The notes under the pieces are model-generated. The model saw nothing but the letters and a program-made list of their open reading frames with translations, did no database searches and was not told the origin of the DNA. From a virus, in the IMG/VR virus record IMGVR_UViG_3300035698_013362, positions 18,919 to 82,918 of that record: a DNA stretch of 64,000 nucleotides; one strand, given 5' to 3'. Positions 17,241 through 26,781 of this stretch are shown here, in pieces. Position 1 is the first letter of the stretch. Each line of letters opens with the position of its first letter. Position numbers and translations under genes: made by a program.

Positions 17241-19338
17241 AGTTGTGGACGTAGCTAATTGTTGGACTTGGGGCTGTTCCAGCAAATCCTGGGGTATAAC
17301 CATTCTGAGGAGCAATTTCACTACTATCAGTAACATAGAAGAAAGAACCAGAGGCTGGTATATCATGAAGAATTTCCCAATCAGTAGATCCATCATAAGC
17401 AATGTCATTGAATGGGGCTGAATCTTTAGTCCATTTAGGTCTAGAGTTCAATGTTCCATTAAGGTCATATGTTCCATCAGCATCAGGAGTGTTTGTTGCA
17501 CCAGCTACGATCAATTGATCAGGGATAGCAAGCTCATATGCGCCTGAAGCGATTGAACCAAATACTTGGAATGGATCTTCATAAAAGCTTTCGATGGTAC
17601 AATATACTCCACTTGGAATCGAACCTATAATATTAAACTCAGGTTCACCAGGGGCAGGATCTCCAGGGGCAACAGGTGGATGAAATGGCATATTGATTGT
17701 AATGTTCCAACCTTTAGCTATCAATGAGTTGACAGCTCCTACTGCTTCTGGATCAGTTACGCTTGGCATTCCATCTTCAGCATCAAGGGTTCCGTTAAGG
17801 TTACCAGCTTCATGAAGAACAATAGCACAAAGTTCAAGATCAGCTTGAGTCAAATCAGTGTTCTGAATATCAATATCAGTTAACGAAGTACCTGCATTAA
17901 ATGAACCAGAGGCAGGCATTCCATTGTATTTAATACCGAAGTCAGTATCAGGAACATCACTAAGTAAACCAGCAAAACCTGTTGTAGCATGAGCATCAAT
18001 CGTTACATTATCTTTGAATGAATCCATGATGAGATAAATTATACCAGGGGCAGCTAAAGTGATTACTGGATGAGAAGTGTATTCGAATGTTCCATCAGGT
18101 TTAGCCCATTTGATTCCAGTTCCACCAAACACTTCGAAGTCCATTGTTCCTGCATTCATACGAATAGGGAATATTGGTCTTTGTTCAAGTGTATAGTCTT
18201 TAGATATCTTAGTTCCATTAGTAGGAAGAGTAGGGAAGTCAGTGCTAAATATATCTGGAGTATCGGTCGTATTAAGATCGTAAATGTAAATTGCTTCTTC
18301 ACGATCGGAGCCAACAACTAGGTCATTTCCTTTAACTGAAATACTATTACCAAATGATCCTCTACCATCAGTTGATTCAGGAATAAAGGCTTGGCAAAGC
18401 GGGTTTTCAATAAGTTTAGAGACACCATCAATAGTATCAAACACATAAAGAGTAGGGGTTCCTGTTGTCGAATCAAGGAACACATCTTTATCCATTTCCA
18501 TGAGAACAATACCTTCAGTTACGCCTGTAATGCTAGAGCGAGATGAAGGAACTAAACATTCATATGCTAGGAATAAGCCATCATCACTATATTCGATAGA
18601 CCAGATACGTCCTATCTTTTCTTCAGGGATCCCATTAATAGTGATTATACGAGATTCAACTGGATGGTAAGATAATCCAGTCAAATCATTTACTGTAGAC
18701 GTTTCTTGTACAGCGCTAAAGTCCACTGAGTGTGTTGTAGGCGTAACGTTTGATTCATCTGCAATGTTAAATCGGTATGTATTGAAAACACCTTCAGCGT
18801 ACGTAATAGTGTAAAATACATTGTTGTAGATAATTGAATCCACAAAACTATAAAGTGAAGTAACTGTGTGCTTAGAAAGAACTCCGATATCAATGAATTC
18901 TTCATCATAAATGTTTAAGATGGTTCCTTTGATTTCAAAGAGAACAGAAATCCAATCCGAATCAGATAATCCAAATGCTACTCCATAGTTGTCATACACT
19001 TCTAGATGGTAACATTGGCCATTGAAAATCTTACGTAGATCTTCATCACTTACATTAGCCTGATATTGACGTCCGGTACTATCGATATCAGCACCTACAG
19101 CAGTAACCTTAAACCCGAATGGATCATTCTTTTTACGTAAAAGAATTTTACCAGGTTTATTCTTAGAAGTCTGTAATCTGAACTCATCAGTTCCTTCTTC
19201 AGTGTAAGGCTCTTTATATAGCATCCACTGATTTTCTAAGAAGTCAACAGAATAGGAATCTATTACGCATCCTTCAAGTGATTCGATCCATTCTCTGTTA
19301 TGTGTAAGTTTATATTTTTCGTGATTAGTCAGTGACAT
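17239..19338 (-). CDS. Large virion protein with FG-GAP blade and C-terminal adhesin-like domain
   Basis: 699 residues. The N-terminal part (NDPFGFKVTAVGADIDSTG) and a later FGNSISVKGNDLVVGSD are FG-GAP-like blades. A Pro/Asp-rich middle follows, then a C-terminal domain: VAGATNTPDADGTYDLNG, then RPKWTKD, IAYDGSTDWEIL and FFYVTDSS. This is the G.Y...G..N.RP.Y....W.I pattern found in extracellular binding domains and also present in the protein at 62.9 kb. It overlaps the upstream gene by 14 bases. Probable host-contact component. Confidence 0.6.
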   Translation of the reverse strand: MSLTNHEKYKLTHNREWIESLEGCVIDSYSVDFLENQWMLYKEPYTEEGTDEFRLQTSKNKPGKILLRKKNDPFGFKVTAVGADIDSTGRQYQANVSDEDLRKIFNGQCYHLEVYDNYGVAFGLSDSDWISVLFEIKGTILNIYDEEFIDIGVLSKHTVTSLYSFVDSIIYNNVFYTITYAEGVFNTYRFNIADESNVTPTTHSVDFSAVQETSTVNDLTGLSYHPVESRIITINGIPEEKIGRIWSIEYSDDGLFLAYECLVPSSRSSITGVTEGIVLMEMDKDVFLDSTTGTPTLYVFDTIDGVSKLIENPLCQAFIPESTDGRGSFGNSISVKGNDLVVGSDREEAIYIYDLNTTDTPDIFSTDFPTLPTNGTKISKDYTLEQRPIFPIRMNAGTMDFEVFGGTGIKWAKPDGTFEYTSHPVITLAAPGIIYLIMDSFKDNVTIDAHATTGFAGLLSDVPDTDFGIKYNGMPASGSFNAGTSLTDIDIQNTDLTQADLELCAIVLHEAGNLNGTLDAEDGMPSVTDPEAVGAVNSLIAKGWNITINMPFHPPVAPGDPAPGEPEFNIIGSIPSGVYCTIESFYEDPFQVFGSIASGAYELAIPDQLIVAGATNTPDADGTYDLNGTLNSRPKWTKDSAPFNDIAYDGSTDWEILHDIPASGSFFYVTDSSEIAPQNGYTPGFAGTAPSPTISYVHN

Positions 19339-21211
19339 ATTCGTAATATCCAGTTAAAGCATTAAAGGCACCATTAAGGGAACCGGTTGGAACAGTATTA
19401 TAGATGTTCAATAAGTCACCAAGGGCTAGCATATTGAATGATCCATCTATAGCAGCATTTTTGTTTTGTTCACCTCTTGAATCAAGGTTATCTTCTGCTT
19501 CATGGTAGCTTCCATAAGACATATATTCTTTAGCATAGTCTCTCCATGAATCAATGATCATTCCTTTTACAGAAGTATCATCTGGATTATATTTATATCC
19601 CTGATCGCCAGACACATCAACGATTCCATTATACTTTGTTCCTAATTCACGACTTGTTTCGAGAGTATATTGAATGAGACGTGGGAATGTACGATAAGTC
19701 TTTTCAATAAGGTTCCAAAGGAATGGAGTAGGTGCAATAGTTGGATAATCTTGAGATTTAGCATTTACCCATGGTGCTTGTGAGTATTCACCAGTTGTCC
19801 CCATGTATTTTTGTTGCATTTCAAGTAGTTCATCTGATGATACATAATCCGTAGCTGGGAAGTCTGTCCAGAAGGAAGGGCTATGAGTATCATAAATCTT
19901 GTCTAAGAACTGCATAAGGACATCAAGATTATCATCATCGTTAATAATACCTAAACGTCTGAACAATGCAAGAATATCTTCACTACCTTCTTCTGAGATA
20001 TTACCTTCCCAAAAGCGTTCGTTTCCTGGATTTCTTGCAGGTTCAGAAGTTGTTACAGTTTCATATCCGATAGTACGTAAAACAGGTGGAAGATATTCGA
20101 TTTGTCCTGAAGCATTAAGATAAGGCTCTGCATACATTTCAGTAATAGGAACTTCATTTGTCTTATATGGAATAGAGCTTGGGGCAATATTCATATACTC
20201 AGTGTTGTCATAATATTCAACAACTTCAACTTCAAGGAGGGATCCAAGATCTCCAATGTTCTTAAGGAATTTAGTCCATGATCTAAATGGGTCGTTATTG
20301 ATACCCATTGAAAGTATTTCAGACTCAGATTTAGTTGGAACAAAGAATCCAAACTCTTCAATATTAGAGTATTCACGAATAACGTATTCAGTGAGCATCT
20401 TTTCAATTATCTTCTGTGATCCAAGGATTGAGTTCTTCTGTGTAATAGATTTAAGTGTTTCTCGTAAGAAGAGAATCTTAATGCAATAGTTACGACAGAA
20501 TTTAGCAGCAACATCAAGCATATCACCAGTATTAAGGAGTTCATAATGAGCATGATCATCTAATCGATCAATCGTTCCATCTCGTACTCTGGCTACATAA
20601 GTGTAATCAGATCCTAAATATTCTTCAGGAACAACTAATTCAATAATGCCAATATGTTCAATACCTTCATCTGAGGTAGGATCAAAAAGCATATTGATCA
20701 ATACTTCTTTAAATGAAGTATCAACTAATTGGTCAAGATACCCTGCGTTGATTTCAGAATCAGTGGCATTATCACCGAATACTTCTTCTACATCTGTTAA
20801 AGAGTGTCGTCCATACAATACAAATTCTCTATTGACTGAATATGTATCAATAAGGGATTCGAGTTGGTCACTCCAAGGGATATCGAATAACGAAAGATTC
20901 TCAACATTAAGGAGAATCGCAATATTCTTTAGATCAGTTAACGTACACAGATCAATGTCTGCAACGTTCTCCATCATGTTAGCTACACCTTCATATATAA
21001 CTTTGATTATAGAAGTTTCACCATCTTCGGAGTTTGCTGCTGTATCAAAGAACTCCCAAAGGTTGTCTTGATCTTTAAAGTAATCATTTACAATAAGTTC
21101 TTTAAGATTATCGACAAATGCGAAGTCACCGTTCTTACGAGCAACTGAATTAATCTTAAGCTTTTGAATCTCATCATATTGATTTACTAAGGTATTGGAA
21201 ATCTTACTCAT
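19325..21211 (-). CDS. Baseplate wedge protein, probable gp7 counterpart
   Basis: 628 residues directly following gp6 with a one-base overlap, the place of gp7 in T4. The N-terminal 300 residues are mainly helical (LWEFFDTAANSEDGE, IIKVIYEGVANMMENV) and include a long helix pair near LKSITQKNSILGSQK. T4 gp7 is much larger (1032 residues), so either this is a reduced gp7 or a replacement; the assignment rests mainly on gene order. Confidence 0.5.
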   Translation of the reverse strand: MSKISNTLVNQYDEIQKLKINSVARKNGDFAFVDNLKELIVNDYFKDQDNLWEFFDTAANSEDGETSIIKVIYEGVANMMENVADIDLCTLTDLKNIAILLNVENLSLFDIPWSDQLESLIDTYSVNREFVLYGRHSLTDVEEVFGDNATDSEINAGYLDQLVDTSFKEVLINMLFDPTSDEGIEHIGIIELVVPEEYLGSDYTYVARVRDGTIDRLDDHAHYELLNTGDMLDVAAKFCRNYCIKILFLRETLKSITQKNSILGSQKIIEKMLTEYVIREYSNIEEFGFFVPTKSESEILSMGINNDPFRSWTKFLKNIGDLGSLLEVEVVEYYDNTEYMNIAPSSIPYKTNEVPITEMYAEPYLNASGQIEYLPPVLRTIGYETVTTSEPARNPGNERFWEGNISEEGSEDILALFRRLGIINDDDNLDVLMQFLDKIYDTHSPSFWTDFPATDYVSSDELLEMQQKYMGTTGEYSQAPWVNAKSQDYPTIAPTPFLWNLIEKTYRTFPRLIQYTLETSRELGTKYNGIVDVSGDQGYKYNPDDTSVKGMIIDSWRDYAKEYMSYGSYHEAEDNLDSRGEQNKNAAIDGSFNMLALGDLLNIYNTVPTGSLNGAFNALTGYYEYVTD

Positions 21212-23073
21212 TAATATTCAACTCCGCCGGAACTGTAATTAGAATCTACGATTTCCAGTTTATCTATAATACTATCAATATTATAGAATACTGGGAACTG
21301 GAATGACTGTAGTTTTGAAGCACCTGTAAACGTTACAAAGTCGCTTCCATTAACAATTAGGTTTGTCCATCTTGCTAGTGATACACTATCTACTTTTACG
21401 TTGCCCTTGACGGTTTGAACTTTGGTTACTCCATTAAGAGCAAGCAATGAATTATATAGAGCAGAAGCGTCAACAACTTGTCCTAAGTTGTTGTTCTGAT
21501 AATTAAAATAGTCAGTGAATATATTTAATGCTTTAGAACGAATGTTTTCAATTGTAATTAAGGCATTAGGATCGCGTTCAATACGAATTACTGTATCATC
21601 TACATCAGGCCATGAGGCGTTGATATCAATATCGACTGGGGTATCACCTACATAAGGCCAGATTTGAGTTTTAATAGAATCAAGAAATACAACTTCAGAC
21701 GTAAGGCATTTAATAGGCTTCATGTTGTCATCCATACGATTCTTAACGAATTTAGAAACGTTGTTTGAACTTGAGTTAGCCTGTAACCAAAGGTATACGT
21801 TATTGAAGTCACATGAATCAGCAAATTTGTATCCAAATGATGCAATCTGTGGAACTAGTACATTATTGTCATATAACCACTTATGGAAGCTAGCCATATA
21901 GTCCCAGTTGTTCATTACATTGACATCATGAACGGAATCTGAGAAATACTGCACAATATAGTTACTAAAATCGTTAGCACTAAGCAAACGACCACCGCTA
22001 CGGAAATACGCAGGAGCATTTTCTTTAATTTCATCTACTGTCTCCATTACTATGTATGAAGTACTTGCTTGATCGATAGTTGCAATAATACTTCCACCTT
22101 CTGTATTATCAGAATCAAACGCATCTTCATTTACAATATAAGATTGATCATTAACATCAATACCAAGGATGTCTTTTACAGCGTCTGGGGTACCCATACC
22201 TTCAACAAAGAAGCTAAGGTTGGATTTCTGTGGAATGTTGATAAGTTCTTTACCAATAACCCCATCTGATCCATTAGACTTTAGGTAAATGAATTTAAGA
22301 GAAACATTAGCTGGAAGAATAGCGCCTGATACACCATCTCCAAATCTAATGCTGAGTTCTTTATCTTCATTTACTCGAACTTCAAATACCTTATCAGTAG
22401 GACCATAATCAAATAAGTTACGGACTGCTTTGAATTCATACCACGATCCACCGTATTTGTAATAAGCAAATAGTTTAAGGTCAGAAACAGGATTATCTTC
22501 CTGGTTGATAGTCATTTCGAATGTTTCGTTTGAAGTACCTGAAGTATTGAACTCACTGTCATACTTAGTCCAAACACCGTTATAGAATAGCATTGAGTCT
22601 TCATATGTAAAGGTAAGATCATTTGCGTTATATAGAAGAGTGTAATCTTCTGCTAAAGCATAATAGATGTTATTACCATTAGAATCGATTGATTTACCAG
22701 TAGGTGGTTGGAATCTAATGAATTTAGAAAATATCTTAGTTGAGTTAGATGCACCAGTAATAGGATCAGCACCTTCTCCAATATCAAATGTAGTTGTTGA
22801 AGTTACTGCTGAAATAGGTCCACGTGGATTATATGCAAGTTTCTTAACGAGCTTATTAATAGCTTCATAGATTGTAGTGTCACCAAATGAGGCTTGGGTC
22901 GCTTCATTGTTAGTGATATATGTCATGTTCTCGAACATCAATGAAAGAGTTTCAAGGATGATGCTCAAGTTAGAACCTTCAAACAATTGGTCAGAATACT
23001 TTTCTGAGTTCTGAATGTTAAGTTTAAGAGTTGTTAAGATCGATTCTGCATCGAATTTTAAATAGTTAGCCAT
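21211..23073 (-). CDS. 6: Baseplate wedge protein gp6 (baseplate J-like)
   Basis: 620 residues (T4 gp6: 660). The N terminus (FDAESILTTLKLNIQNSE, LETLSLMFENMTYITN) and the loop LAYNPRGPISAV match the gp6/J family, which forms the iris ring of the baseplate. IRFGDGVSGAILPANVSLKF and the later APAYFRSGGRLLSANDFSNY are further J-family hallmarks. It is preceded by gp25, as expected for the wedge cluster. Confidence 0.87.
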   Translation of the reverse strand: MANYLKFDAESILTTLKLNIQNSEKYSDQLFEGSNLSIILETLSLMFENMTYITNNEATQASFGDTTIYEAINKLVKKLAYNPRGPISAVTSTTTFDIGEGADPITGASNSTKIFSKFIRFQPPTGKSIDSNGNNIYYALAEDYTLLYNANDLTFTYEDSMLFYNGVWTKYDSEFNTSGTSNETFEMTINQEDNPVSDLKLFAYYKYGGSWYEFKAVRNLFDYGPTDKVFEVRVNEDKELSIRFGDGVSGAILPANVSLKFIYLKSNGSDGVIGKELINIPQKSNLSFFVEGMGTPDAVKDILGIDVNDQSYIVNEDAFDSDNTEGGSIIATIDQASTSYIVMETVDEIKENAPAYFRSGGRLLSANDFSNYIVQYFSDSVHDVNVMNNWDYMASFHKWLYDNNVLVPQIASFGYKFADSCDFNNVYLWLQANSSSNNVSKFVKNRMDDNMKPIKCLTSEVVFLDSIKTQIWPYVGDTPVDIDINASWPDVDDTVIRIERDPNALITIENIRSKALNIFTDYFNYQNNNLGQVVDASALYNSLLALNGVTKVQTVKGNVKVDSVSLARWTNLIVNGSDFVTFTGASKLQSFQFPVFYNIDSIIDKLEIVDSNYSSGGVEY

Positions 23074-23074
23074 A

Positions 23075-23512
23075 TTATCCGTTTCCGTTTCCGTTTAAAG
23101 CATATTGCATTTCATATTCATCTGTACCTAGAAGAGGAATGCTGTATCGTACAATTATGTCGTACTGGTTCTTAGAATGTCTTGGGGTGATATCAACTGT
23201 AATTAAGGCAATACGTGGTTCCCACTTCTCAATTCCTTCTCTTATTCTATCACCAATGGACATTGCTGTCGCTGTATTGATTGGCTCATAGATGAACGTT
23301 TCAATATCAAGACCGTAGTCCATATTATATTGACGTTCACCCTTTTTGAATCTAATAAGATTTACAAGGGAATTGTTTACTGCAGCAATATCATAATAAG
23401 AAGAGATATCACGTTTAACTGGATCAAGTTCCAAATTCTCGTTGATGTCCCTATAGATCCAGCGACGTGCTGAATCATCTGATATTGCAATATCTATGGA
23501 AATATTGGCCAT
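23075..23512 (-). CDS. 25: Baseplate wedge protein gp25
   Basis: 145 residues of the GPW/gp25 family (T4 gp25: 132). Family signatures: AVNNSLVNLIRFKKGERQYNM, then DIETFIYEPIN, IGDRIREGIEKWEPRI and DIIVRYSIPL. gp25 binds the gp6 dimer and starts the sheath. ATAAAGGTATAA lies before the ATG, fed by a late promoter at 23529-23536. Confidence 0.92.
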   Translation of the reverse strand: MANISIDIAISDDSARRWIYRDINENLELDPVKRDISSYYDIAAVNNSLVNLIRFKKGERQYNMDYGLDIETFIYEPINTATAMSIGDRIREGIEKWEPRIALITVDITPRHSKNQYDIIVRYSIPLLGTDEYEMQYALNGNGNG

Positions 23513-23528
23513 TTATACCTTTATAAGT

Positions 23529-23536
23529 TATTTATA
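23529..23536 (-). promoter_or_regulatory. Late promoter for gp25
   Basis: Minus-strand TATAAATA overlapping the PAAR gene stop; predicted leader about 11 bases containing AAAGG before ATG 23512. Confidence 0.7.
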
Positions 23537-23804
23537 CAGAAAAGGTTTTGATTGATGCAGTTGAGACAGTATCTCCACAAGAAAGTGAGTCTCCTAAGAG
23601 AACCCATCCTTTTGCATCACAAAACGTTTTAGTTGACGCTTTAATTGCCGTCAATGGATATGGGTGAGGGACATGTGGCGCCCAGGAGTCTCCCAGGCGA
23701 TTAGCACCAAGACCATCTGCAAATGTCTTCACTGACCCCTGTATAGCTATGCTAGGCAATACCGTAGGGGTTGATAGGTCTGTAACACGAGCAACACCTT
23801 TCAT
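23532..23804 (-). CDS. PAAR-domain spike tip protein (gp5.4-like)
   Basis: 90 residues of the PAAR family that sharpens the membrane-piercing spike. The pattern of short repeated units with H and C residues is visible: ARVTDLSTPTV, SWAPHVPHPYP and GDSLSCGDTV, with the repeated SxKTFxDxxGxxxLGDS unit occurring twice. Its partner is the gp5-type spike at 27.1 kb. ATG overlaps the upstream stop. Confidence 0.88.
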   Translation of the reverse strand: MKGVARVTDLSTPTVLPSIAIQGSVKTFADGLGANRLGDSWAPHVPHPYPLTAIKASTKTFCDAKGWVLLGDSLSCGDTVSTASIKTFSV

Positions 23805-25249
23805 TAGATGATTTCCTCGAGTGCTTTATTTGTTTCGTTTATATCTAATTCGATATACTTAAAATTGTCTGATAACCATTTAGATCCTGGATTCTCTAAT
23901 ACAGTGTCTAGTGAATCAACTCGATCGAACACGGCCGAAGCATATTGAGAGCATACGTCAAGTGAATTACATTCAGGCACATTAACCCAATTATAATATC
24001 CTACTCCTACTTCGAAGTTAGTGATTCCGACCTCAATTAACTTTTCATTGATTTCCGCCAAATCAGTGTCTATAGTTATTATACCTTCAATTCCTAAATT
24101 ATTGATTGCAATTGATGCTGATTGATAGAAGGTTTCTTCACCTAGATATTTCTTACCAACTATAATAGGATCAAAGGACTTATTAGCTTTAATAGCTGTA
24201 ATAACGTTCTCTATTACTTCTTCTTTCCGGATATACTCCCCATTAGGTAAAGCATCAATGGTTTCATCCCAAATAGTATTCAGCTGAGATTCTAAGTCAA
24301 TTATGTACATATCAGTTTCGATTGGTTCTGCATCAGAACTGAAGTCATTAATTTTATTTAGAATATTAGGTGATTGAGTTTTAGTAAACTCTGACCACTG
24401 AAACTTTGGCATAGAAATATAGCCATTAAGACTTGAATTTGTTCCATTAGAGTCTACGATTTCTCCACCAACAAATTTATTAAGGCTTGATGTAGTTGTG
24501 AAGTTAAACCCAAAGTCAATTGTTCCTGCTGAACCGTTATCTAATGTGTATGCATCATTAGGGGCCGAAGATACATTCAATGACCAAGTTGATCCTACTC
24601 TTGAATAACGAGTTGTTGGGTTTCCTATAATTGGTTCACTATAAGTAGCGGTAGCTACTATTTTGTCATAGTAATTTGCTCCGCGATCATCTATCTCATC
24701 TAGCGGGCCACGATATAAATCAGTATATGTAATAATAAACTCGGCGTGATCAGCATCATATCTTCCATTAGCAGCCCAGTTGAACCAAATAGTTAAATCA
24801 ACTTGAACACTTCTAAAAGGCCAAGCTCGTAATTGGTCATCATTCTCTGTAATCTGAGAAAGCCTAATAATAATAGTATTTCCACCATCATCTGTTTCAA
24901 TTACAGAATCACCGTATGTCATTACATCATCTAACATATGATCAGTATGGGTATATGGAAATGATAATCCATTTACCATATATTCAGAAGGATCTTCTGG
25001 TTGCATTACAAAAGCGTCTTCAGCATTCTTCTCAGTAGCAAGAGGAAGCGATCCTACTTCAGATTTATTAACGGCAGAAAGCTTACCATTAATAGCAGCA
25101 AGCTTAGTTTCTAGATCAGCAACACAAGCAGATTTAAATGATTCTAAGGCTTCTTGATTTTCAAGAGGATAGTTAGATGGGTCAAAATTGTTATATAGGT
25201 CAATCTTTTCAGCTATTTCAGAAGCCGATTCTGGGAGCAAATTAGTCAT
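23804..25249 (-). CDS. Virion structural protein, baseplate region
   Basis: 481 residues from ATG 25249 (MTNLLPESASEIAEK). I chose this start because a perfect minus-strand TATAAATA ends five bases upstream; an ATG at 25267 and a TTG at 25291 lie upstream of the predicted transcript start. Helical N terminus, beta-rich middle (DDGGNTIIIRLS, VDLTIWFNWAANG) and helical C terminus. No family recognised. First gene of the PAAR-gp25-gp6 run. Confidence 0.65.
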   Translation of the reverse strand: MTNLLPESASEIAEKIDLYNNFDPSNYPLENQEALESFKSACVADLETKLAAINGKLSAVNKSEVGSLPLATEKNAEDAFVMQPEDPSEYMVNGLSFPYTHTDHMLDDVMTYGDSVIETDDGGNTIIIRLSQITENDDQLRAWPFRSVQVDLTIWFNWAANGRYDADHAEFIITYTDLYRGPLDEIDDRGANYYDKIVATATYSEPIIGNPTTRYSRVGSTWSLNVSSAPNDAYTLDNGSAGTIDFGFNFTTTSSLNKFVGGEIVDSNGTNSSLNGYISMPKFQWSEFTKTQSPNILNKINDFSSDAEPIETDMYIIDLESQLNTIWDETIDALPNGEYIRKEEVIENVITAIKANKSFDPIIVGKKYLGEETFYQSASIAINNLGIEGIITIDTDLAEINEKLIEVGITNFEVGVGYYNWVNVPECNSLDVCSQYASAVFDRVDSLDTVLENPGSKWLSDNFKYIELDINETNKALEEII

Positions 25250-25254
25250 ATAGG

Positions 25255-25262
25255 TATTTATA
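25255..25262 (-). promoter_or_regulatory. Late promoter, leaderless class
   Basis: Perfect minus-strand TATAAATA with gap CCTAT to ATG 25249. By T4 spacing transcription would begin at or beside the A of the ATG. No Shine-Dalgarno is present. Confidence 0.8.
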
Positions 25263-25281
25263 TTCATTTTTATGAAAGTTT

Positions 25282-25335
25282 CTATGTACAAATGATATCA
25301 CGTTGAGTATACTCTTCTCATACTTAACAACAACT
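25282..25335 (+). repeat. 54-bp direct repeat containing an early promoter (copy 1)
   Basis: Identical over 54 bases to 40806-40859. It includes TGTACA, the 17-base spacer, TATACT and about 22 bases of 5' leader (ends ACTTAACAACAACT), so promoter and leader move or are conserved as one unit. Confidence 0.95.
25285..25313 (+). promoter_or_regulatory. Early-type sigma70 promoter
   Basis: TGTACA (25285-25290), 17 bases, TATACT (25308-25313). Drives the small-gene operon 25345-27144. GGAGATACA precedes ATG 25345. Confidence 0.87.
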
Positions 25336-25344
25336 GGAGATACA

Positions 25345-25508
25345 ATGAAAACATTCACAATGCATATTAAAGAAACGGAACCCTCTCGATCTGCGATGCT
25401 AAATCTCCTTCTAAGAAAGCTTTAAATAAATATGCGGTCGATCAAGGTTGGGAAGTTCTGTTGATCGAAGAAAAAGGTAAAGAATTCAATTGCGCAGTGG
25501 CGGTATAA
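25345..25508 (+). pseudogene. Small early protein, frameshifted
   Basis: ATG 25345 with GGAGATACA upstream begins MKTFTMHIKE, then the frame needs one extra base at the A-rich stretch near 25372-25375 to continue as NGTLSICDAKSPSKKALN and on to TAA 25506-25508, giving 54 residues. Without the shift it ends after 26 codons. First gene behind a strong early promoter; family unknown. Confidence 0.55.
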
Positions 25509-25509
25509 A

Positions 25510-25731
25510 ATGGTTGAAGTAACAGATAACGCAATCGCAGTAAATCAACAAATCTTCGACGAATTGGTCGGACATCATGATGCACCTAAAGCAATGTGGA
25601 CTATGAACATTAATCGTCCATCTGAAATAATCAATCATATGGCTTATGATAAGTATAACGCTCAGATTGATGTAATGATCCGTGTATGTCGTAACCTCGG
25701 TATCGAACTTAAAATTAAGGAAATCAAATAA
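25510..25731 (+). CDS. Small early protein, hypothetical
   Basis: 73 residues, helical (FDELVGHHDAPKAMWTMN, YNAQIDVMIRVCRNLGIEL). The start is one base after the previous stop without its own strong ribosome site. Not recognised. Overlaps the next ATG by one base. Confidence 0.65.
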   Translation: MVEVTDNAIAVNQQIFDELVGHHDAPKAMWTMNINRPSEIINHMAYDKYNAQIDVMIRVCRNLGIELKIKEIK

Positions 25732-26174
25732 TGCAGACTTTAATCGGAGCAATTGAGAAGTACAACCTGGAAGAAATCTCTTCATGTGCATCAATGGAAA
25801 TAGATGCTGTAGATTTCCTATTGCCTACAGATCTTAATATCTGGGCAGGTCGTGAAGTTCTTACAGCCAATGATTTCGCTGACTGGGTTGATCTTCATCA
25901 GGTTCACAGTGATGTCATGGAAGATATCAACGGAACACGTCCTAATTACATCCCTGAGACGCTCAGCGAGCTTCGTGAAGATGATGAATATATGACTAAT
26001 TATTTGTTAAATGAACTCAGAGAAAGTGAAGCATATGAACGCGAACAACGTCGAGAGGCAGCTGTTCATCGTAAAGAGAAAGAGAAAGCTATCCGTAAGC
26101 GCCGCTCTGATAACTTTGGTTCAATGATGTTCGGTGATAATCTACTGGAGGCCCTCGTTGCCAAAGCACGCTAA
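25731..26174 (+). CDS. Early protein, hypothetical, charged helical C-terminus
   Basis: 147 residues. Acidic N-terminal half and a strongly charged helix from about residue 95 (AYEREQRREAAVHRKEKEKA). Not recognised. Coupled to the gene before it by a one-base overlap and overlapped by the next gene. Confidence 0.65.
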   Translation: MQTLIGAIEKYNLEEISSCASMEIDAVDFLLPTDLNIWAGREVLTANDFADWVDLHQVHSDVMEDINGTRPNYIPETLSELREDDEYMTNYLLNELRESEAYEREQRREAAVHRKEKEKAIRKRRSDNFGSMMFGDNLLEALVAKAR

Positions 26175-26358
26175 AAGAAAAGGTGCTAAGCGGCGCAAAC
26201 AAGCTGCTTTCGCTGCCGAGCAACATTGTCATAGCTGTGAACAAAAAGATTCTACAGTTAAATTAAGAGTTAACCCATATGCCGCAGAAATTTGCGGTGA
26301 TAGTACTGAACACTATATCTGTGATGATTGTTATTACAGAATGGCCGAGGAAATATAA
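26158..26358 (+). CDS. Small zinc-finger-like protein, TTG start
   Basis: 66 residues. Start taken as TTG 26158 because GGAGG lies at 26147-26151, six bases upstream; the other candidate, GTG 26134, has no such site. A basic N terminus (KRKGAKRRKQ) is followed by CHSCEQK and CGDSTEHYICDDC, a probable Cys4 zinc site. Could be a nucleic-acid or RNA polymerase binding factor. Overlaps the previous gene by 17 bases. Confidence 0.6.
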   Translation: MPKHAKRKGAKRRKQAAFAAEQHCHSCEQKDSTVKLRVNPYAAEICGDSTEHYICDDCYYRMAEEI

Positions 26359-26611
26359 TGAACAAAGGTTGTGAAAATTGTAGAAATTTGAAGATTGTAG
26401 AAGATCTTCAGCAACATGGTCCTGTCATGGAAACAGTGCCTAGGAGCCTAAAGAAGAACCCTCTCAGACGGACCTTGCTGAAGATAGTGTAACTATGTTT
26501 TACATTATTCGTAACGTCTATAACGATCTTCCGGCTAATAAAGATTGGCTCGATCCTAACCTTGAACAAATGATGCAAGATCTATTGAATAAACATTATG
26601 GCGTTCTATAA
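26358..26611 (+). pseudogene. Small early protein with CxxC motif, frameshifted
   Basis: ATG 26358 overlaps the previous stop and encodes MNKGCENCRNLKIVEDLQQH. The frame then runs out at 26492, while the -1 frame from about 26452 reads EPKEEPSQTDLAEDSVTMF and continues to TAA 26609-26611, meeting the next ATG exactly. One added base near the AGGAG at 26452-26456 restores an 84-residue protein. A separate start at ATG 26495 is possible but has no ribosome site. Confidence 0.5.
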
Positions 26612-26781
26612 TGAAATCTGATACACATGGATTAGGTATTTATGTAGATGCCATTGACACTCATGGAAATGAGGTCTTTGGTGAATTAACTGGAACCGGA
26701 GCTGGTAAATACACTGGCTTACTTCTTAAATCAGGCCACACTGTGGCAGTAATTAAATCAACAGTAGTTTACGGAGATTAA
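26611..26781 (+). CDS. Small early protein, hypothetical
   Basis: 56 residues (MKSDTHGLGIYVDAIDTHG to TVVYGD), beta-rich with Gly turns, like a small SH3-type or barrel fold. ATG overlaps the previous TAA and the TAA abuts the next ATG, a packed operon position that supports it as a real gene. Not recognised. Confidence 0.6.
   Translation: MKSDTHGLGIYVDAIDTHGNEVFGELTGTGAGKYTGLLLKSGHTVAVIKSTVVYGD

Noticed and set aside
25249-25291. Upstream starts (TTG 25291, ATG 25267) for the 481-residue structural gene
   Set aside because: They lie within or upstream of the late element at 25255-25262, so the late transcript would not include them. They also overlap the divergent early promoter.
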